Of a DNA stretch of 7,806 bases, positions 6,573 to 7,806 are shown one piece after another. Under the pieces are notes generated by a model. The model was not told where the DNA came from. It worked only from the letters and a program-made list of their open reading frames with translations, and ran no database searches. The DNA comes from JAHJRJ01 sp037443685 (GTDB taxonomy: Bacteria > Bacteroidota > Ignavibacteria > UBA10030 > BY39): positions 1 through 7,806 of the forward strand of contig JBBINX010000095.1 of the NCBI GenBank assembly GCA_037443685.1, given 5' to 3'. A program made the translations under genes and the position numbers. The stretch's first letter is position 1. Every line of letters begins with the position of its first letter.

Positions 6573-6911
6573 TTACTTTTTAAATCGCGATGGGGCTTCG
6601 CTAAGTGGTAAAAATTCGTGCTCAGGATGAATCAGTTTTGCTTTGTTGTATAACGCTTCTTCAGTCTCTGGTCGGTTTGGATCGGGTACACAGCAATCAA
6701 CCGGACATACGGCAGCACATTGCTCTTTGTCGAAGTGACCAACACATTCTGTGCATTTCTCAGGAACAATGTAGTAAAAATCGTTGGATAACGCGTCGAA
6801 CATTTTGCCGTTGAATTCATATTGAACGCCGCCAGCATAGATTGCAGTGTTTGGGCATTCCGGCTCACAAGCACCACAATTAATACATTCTTCAGTTATA
6901 AATGTAGCCAT
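6573..6911 (-). CDS. 2[4Fe-4S] ferredoxin, Alvin/Chlorobium-like
   Basis: A 112-residue low-potential electron carrier. The first cluster motif is CINCGACEPECP (Cys9, 12, 15, 19). The second is CTEC with an eight-residue insertion before CAAVCP (Cys53, 56, 65, 69), the spacing known from Allochromatium-type and Chlorobium ferredoxins. It is followed by Cys73-Cys74 in VDCCVPDP. Between the clusters is an extended stretch (about residues 26-50) longer than in the roughly 60-80 residue family members, and the C-terminal tail from 75 is charged. Partners are not shown by the context; such ferredoxins can serve as electron donors to oxidoreductases and radical enzymes. The ATG has a strong AAGGAG nine bases upstream. 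The gene appears monocistronic: its own leader and promoter candidate lie upstream and a clear terminator follows. Confidence 0.95.
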   Translation of the reverse strand: MATFITEECINCGACEPECPNTAIYAGGVQYEFNGKMFDALSNDFYYIVPEKCTECVGHFDKEQCAAVCPVDCCVPDPNRPETEEALYNKAKLIHPEHEFLPLSEAPSRFKK

Positions 6912-6944
6912 ATTTAAAATCTCCTTATGTTATTATGTTTATCG

Positions 6945-6980
6945 TGCCCGCCGTCCAGCTTTTCGGGATTTTGGCAGGCA
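6945..6980 (-). repeat. GC-rich hairpin in the ferredoxin leader (REP-like)
   Basis: TGCCCGCC (6945-6952) and GGCAGGCA (6973-6980) form an eight-pair stem in the minus-strand RNA, with one G-U pair; on the plus strand the same position is a C-A mismatch. Inside, TCC can pair with GGA around a nine-base loop. The element lies about 35-70 bases upstream of the ferredoxin ATG and is strikingly GC-rich against its AT-rich surroundings. It resembles short interspersed palindromes. Only one copy is in the window, so repeat status is not shown; it could equally be a leader structure. Confidence 0.45.
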
Positions 6981-7025
6981 GGGTGAATATTTCATTAAAA
7001 AACTTGTTTAAAAAATTGCTGCACA

Positions 7026-7054
7026 ATTATAGTAAAAAGATGTGAGAAATACAA
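7026..7054 (-). promoter_or_regulatory. Candidate promoter of the ferredoxin gene
   Basis: On the minus strand TTGTAT (7049-7054) and a perfect TATAAT (7026-7031) are separated by the ideal 17 bases. The -35 matches only at TTG. Transcription would begin near 7019, giving a leader of about 108 bases that contains the GC-rich hairpin at 6945-6980 and ends in the strong AAGGAG ribosome binding site. Confidence 0.5.
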
Positions 7055-7529
7055 TACGATTTATTACTAAAATAATCTCGGTATAGACTTTTAGCAAAAT
7101 CAGGACAAATACCGTATATGAATATCTCGGTAATAATCTTCAATATCAAGATTAAGCGATATTTTGTTTACAACTGGAATATAAACGGAACCTATTCATT
7201 TATTCATCCATTTATAACAATTCCACATCTTTTATCACATTATTTCCTTCAAAGCTTCCGTTACACAACTTTTCGGTGTTTTGATCCGTTCAATTTTGGG
7301 ATACTTCGAATCTCCTCTTCAAATGTAGCCCTTTACTTTTTCCGAAAGAATCCTATCCCTCAATAAATTATTTTTCAAATCATTCCAGTCAGAATGTGAG
7401 CTCAATTTTTTCGGGAAATAATTGCTGCCAAGTTTTCCGGACCTTCTAATAGCACTTCATTTCTGTGATGAAGAATAACTGCTATTTTTTTCCCCCTTCT
7501 TATATAAAATTTAATTCCATCGTACAATT

Positions 7530-7806
7530 TTAAACAATATAATACTTTGCTTCTGGATGGTGAACTATGATTGCTGAAGTCGATTGCTCAGGTATTAAAT
7601 GAAATTCCTCCGTCAACTCAACACCAATTCTTTCAGGTTCCAATATCTCGAACAATTTTGTTTGGTCTTCTAAATTCGGACAAGCTGGATAACCGAAACT
7701 GTAACGTGAACCCTGATAATCTTGCGCGAAGAGTTTTTTCATTTCCTTCGGATCTTTTAGATGAATTCCTAATTCTTCCCGTATTTTTTTATGCCACATT
7801 TCTGCT
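7530..7806 (-). CDS. metH: Cobalamin-dependent methionine synthase MetH, C-terminal end (partial)
   Basis: Only the last 92 or so codons are in the window; the frame is open to the right edge, with codons for Ala-Glu before the first visible ATG at 7799, so that ATG is internal. The visible part is the end of the activation domain, which binds S-adenosylmethionine and allows reductive remethylation of oxidised cobalamin. The AdoMet-binding signature RxxxGYPACP is clear (RYSFGYPACP), followed by a region like LTEEFHLIPEQSTSAIIVHHPEAKYY, which corresponds to the normal MetH C-terminus. MetH moves the methyl group of 5-methyl-tetrahydrofolate through B12 to homocysteine. The catalytic and B12-binding domains, if on the same chain, lie outside. 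A stand-alone activation-domain protein cannot be excluded. No terminator is visible after its stop. Confidence 0.9.
   Translation of the reverse strand, partial: AEMWHKKIREELGIHLKDPKEMKKLFAQDYQGSRYSFGYPACPNLEDQTKLFEILEPERIGVELTEEFHLIPEQSTSAIIVHHPEAKYYIV

Larger units (their letters stand above)
6912..7529. other. Gene-poor gap between metH and the ferredoxin gene
   Basis: About 620 bases contain no frame that I can support as a gene. On the minus strand directly after metH there is a 41-codon TTG-initiated frame (7402-7527, including a GKKIAVILHHRNEVLLEG stretch) and, in other frames further on, short protein-like pieces such as DWNDLKNNLLRDRILSEK and TFEEEIRSIPKLNGSKHRK, each soon ending in a stop. 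They may be remains of a decayed gene or chance. An 82-codon plus-strand frame here looks like an AT-rich shadow. The part nearest the ferredoxin holds a promoter candidate and a GC-rich hairpin, listed separately. Confidence 0.5.

Noticed and set aside
7118..7366. 82-codon plus-strand frame in the metH-ferredoxin gap
   Set aside because: The product is rich in Ile, Phe, Tyr and Asn as expected from translated AT-rich DNA, shows no recognisable motif, has no well-placed ribosome binding site and runs against every supported gene in the window.
7402..7527. 41-codon TTG-initiated frame just after metH as an independent small gene
   Set aside because: No ribosome binding site, a non-ATG start and no family resemblance; kept only as part of a possible decayed gene.
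1..7806. CRISPR array, insertion sequence, phage or defence genes, B12 riboswitch near queG or metH
   Set aside because: No regularly spaced repeats, transposase-like frames or terminal inverted repeats were seen, and no cobalamin riboswitch core was recognised. The upstream region of metH lies outside the window.

Overview
This window is AT-rich bacterial chromosome in which every supported protein gene, and a tRNA gene cut by the left edge, lies on the minus strand. Transcription therefore runs from high to low coordinates. The gene content is core metabolism and housekeeping. The folP-cdaA pair, the Chlorobi/Bacteroidetes-like 2[4Fe-4S] ferredoxin and the MetH C-terminus suggest the Bacteroidota/Ignavibacteriota/Chlorobi (FCB) side of the tree, possibly an Ignavibacteria-like organism. 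This is inferred from recognised protein features, not a database match. Strong Shine-Dalgarno sites precede several genes (ferredoxin, trxB, cdaA, the small lysine-rich ORF) while folP has none, a mixed pattern.

Layout in transcription order, from the right edge leftwards: (1) the C-terminal end of cobalamin-dependent methionine synthase (metH), cut by the window edge; (2) a gap of about 620 bases without a convincing gene, holding short degenerate-looking reading frames, a candidate promoter and a GC-rich hairpin in the ferredoxin leader; (3) a 2[4Fe-4S] ferredoxin gene followed by a clear intrinsic terminator; (4) a metallo-beta-lactamase-fold hydrolase gene; (5) queG (epoxyqueuosine reductase) overlapping trxB (thioredoxin reductase) by 20 bases; (6) a 40-residue lysine/arginine-rich ORF with a good ribosome binding site; (7) a compact run folP - cdaA - pcm - miaA; (8) a tRNA-Pro(CGG) gene truncated by the left edge.

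Functionally the window joins pterin and one-carbon metabolism (FolP makes dihydropteroate; MetH uses methyl-tetrahydrofolate and B12), tRNA maturation (MiaA at position 37, QueG at position 34, and a tRNA gene), thiol and iron-sulphur redox chemistry (TrxB, ferredoxin, QueG), protein repair (Pcm) and the second messenger c-di-AMP (CdaA). QueG and MetH both need cobalamin.

I saw no mobile element, CRISPR array, phage gene or recognisable defence system, and no convincing undescribed multi-gene system. The points most worth a second look are the small basic ORF, the c-di-AMP cyclase inside a folate/tRNA-modification operon, the GC-rich hairpin ahead of the ferredoxin, and a possible promoter lying across the ferredoxin terminator.
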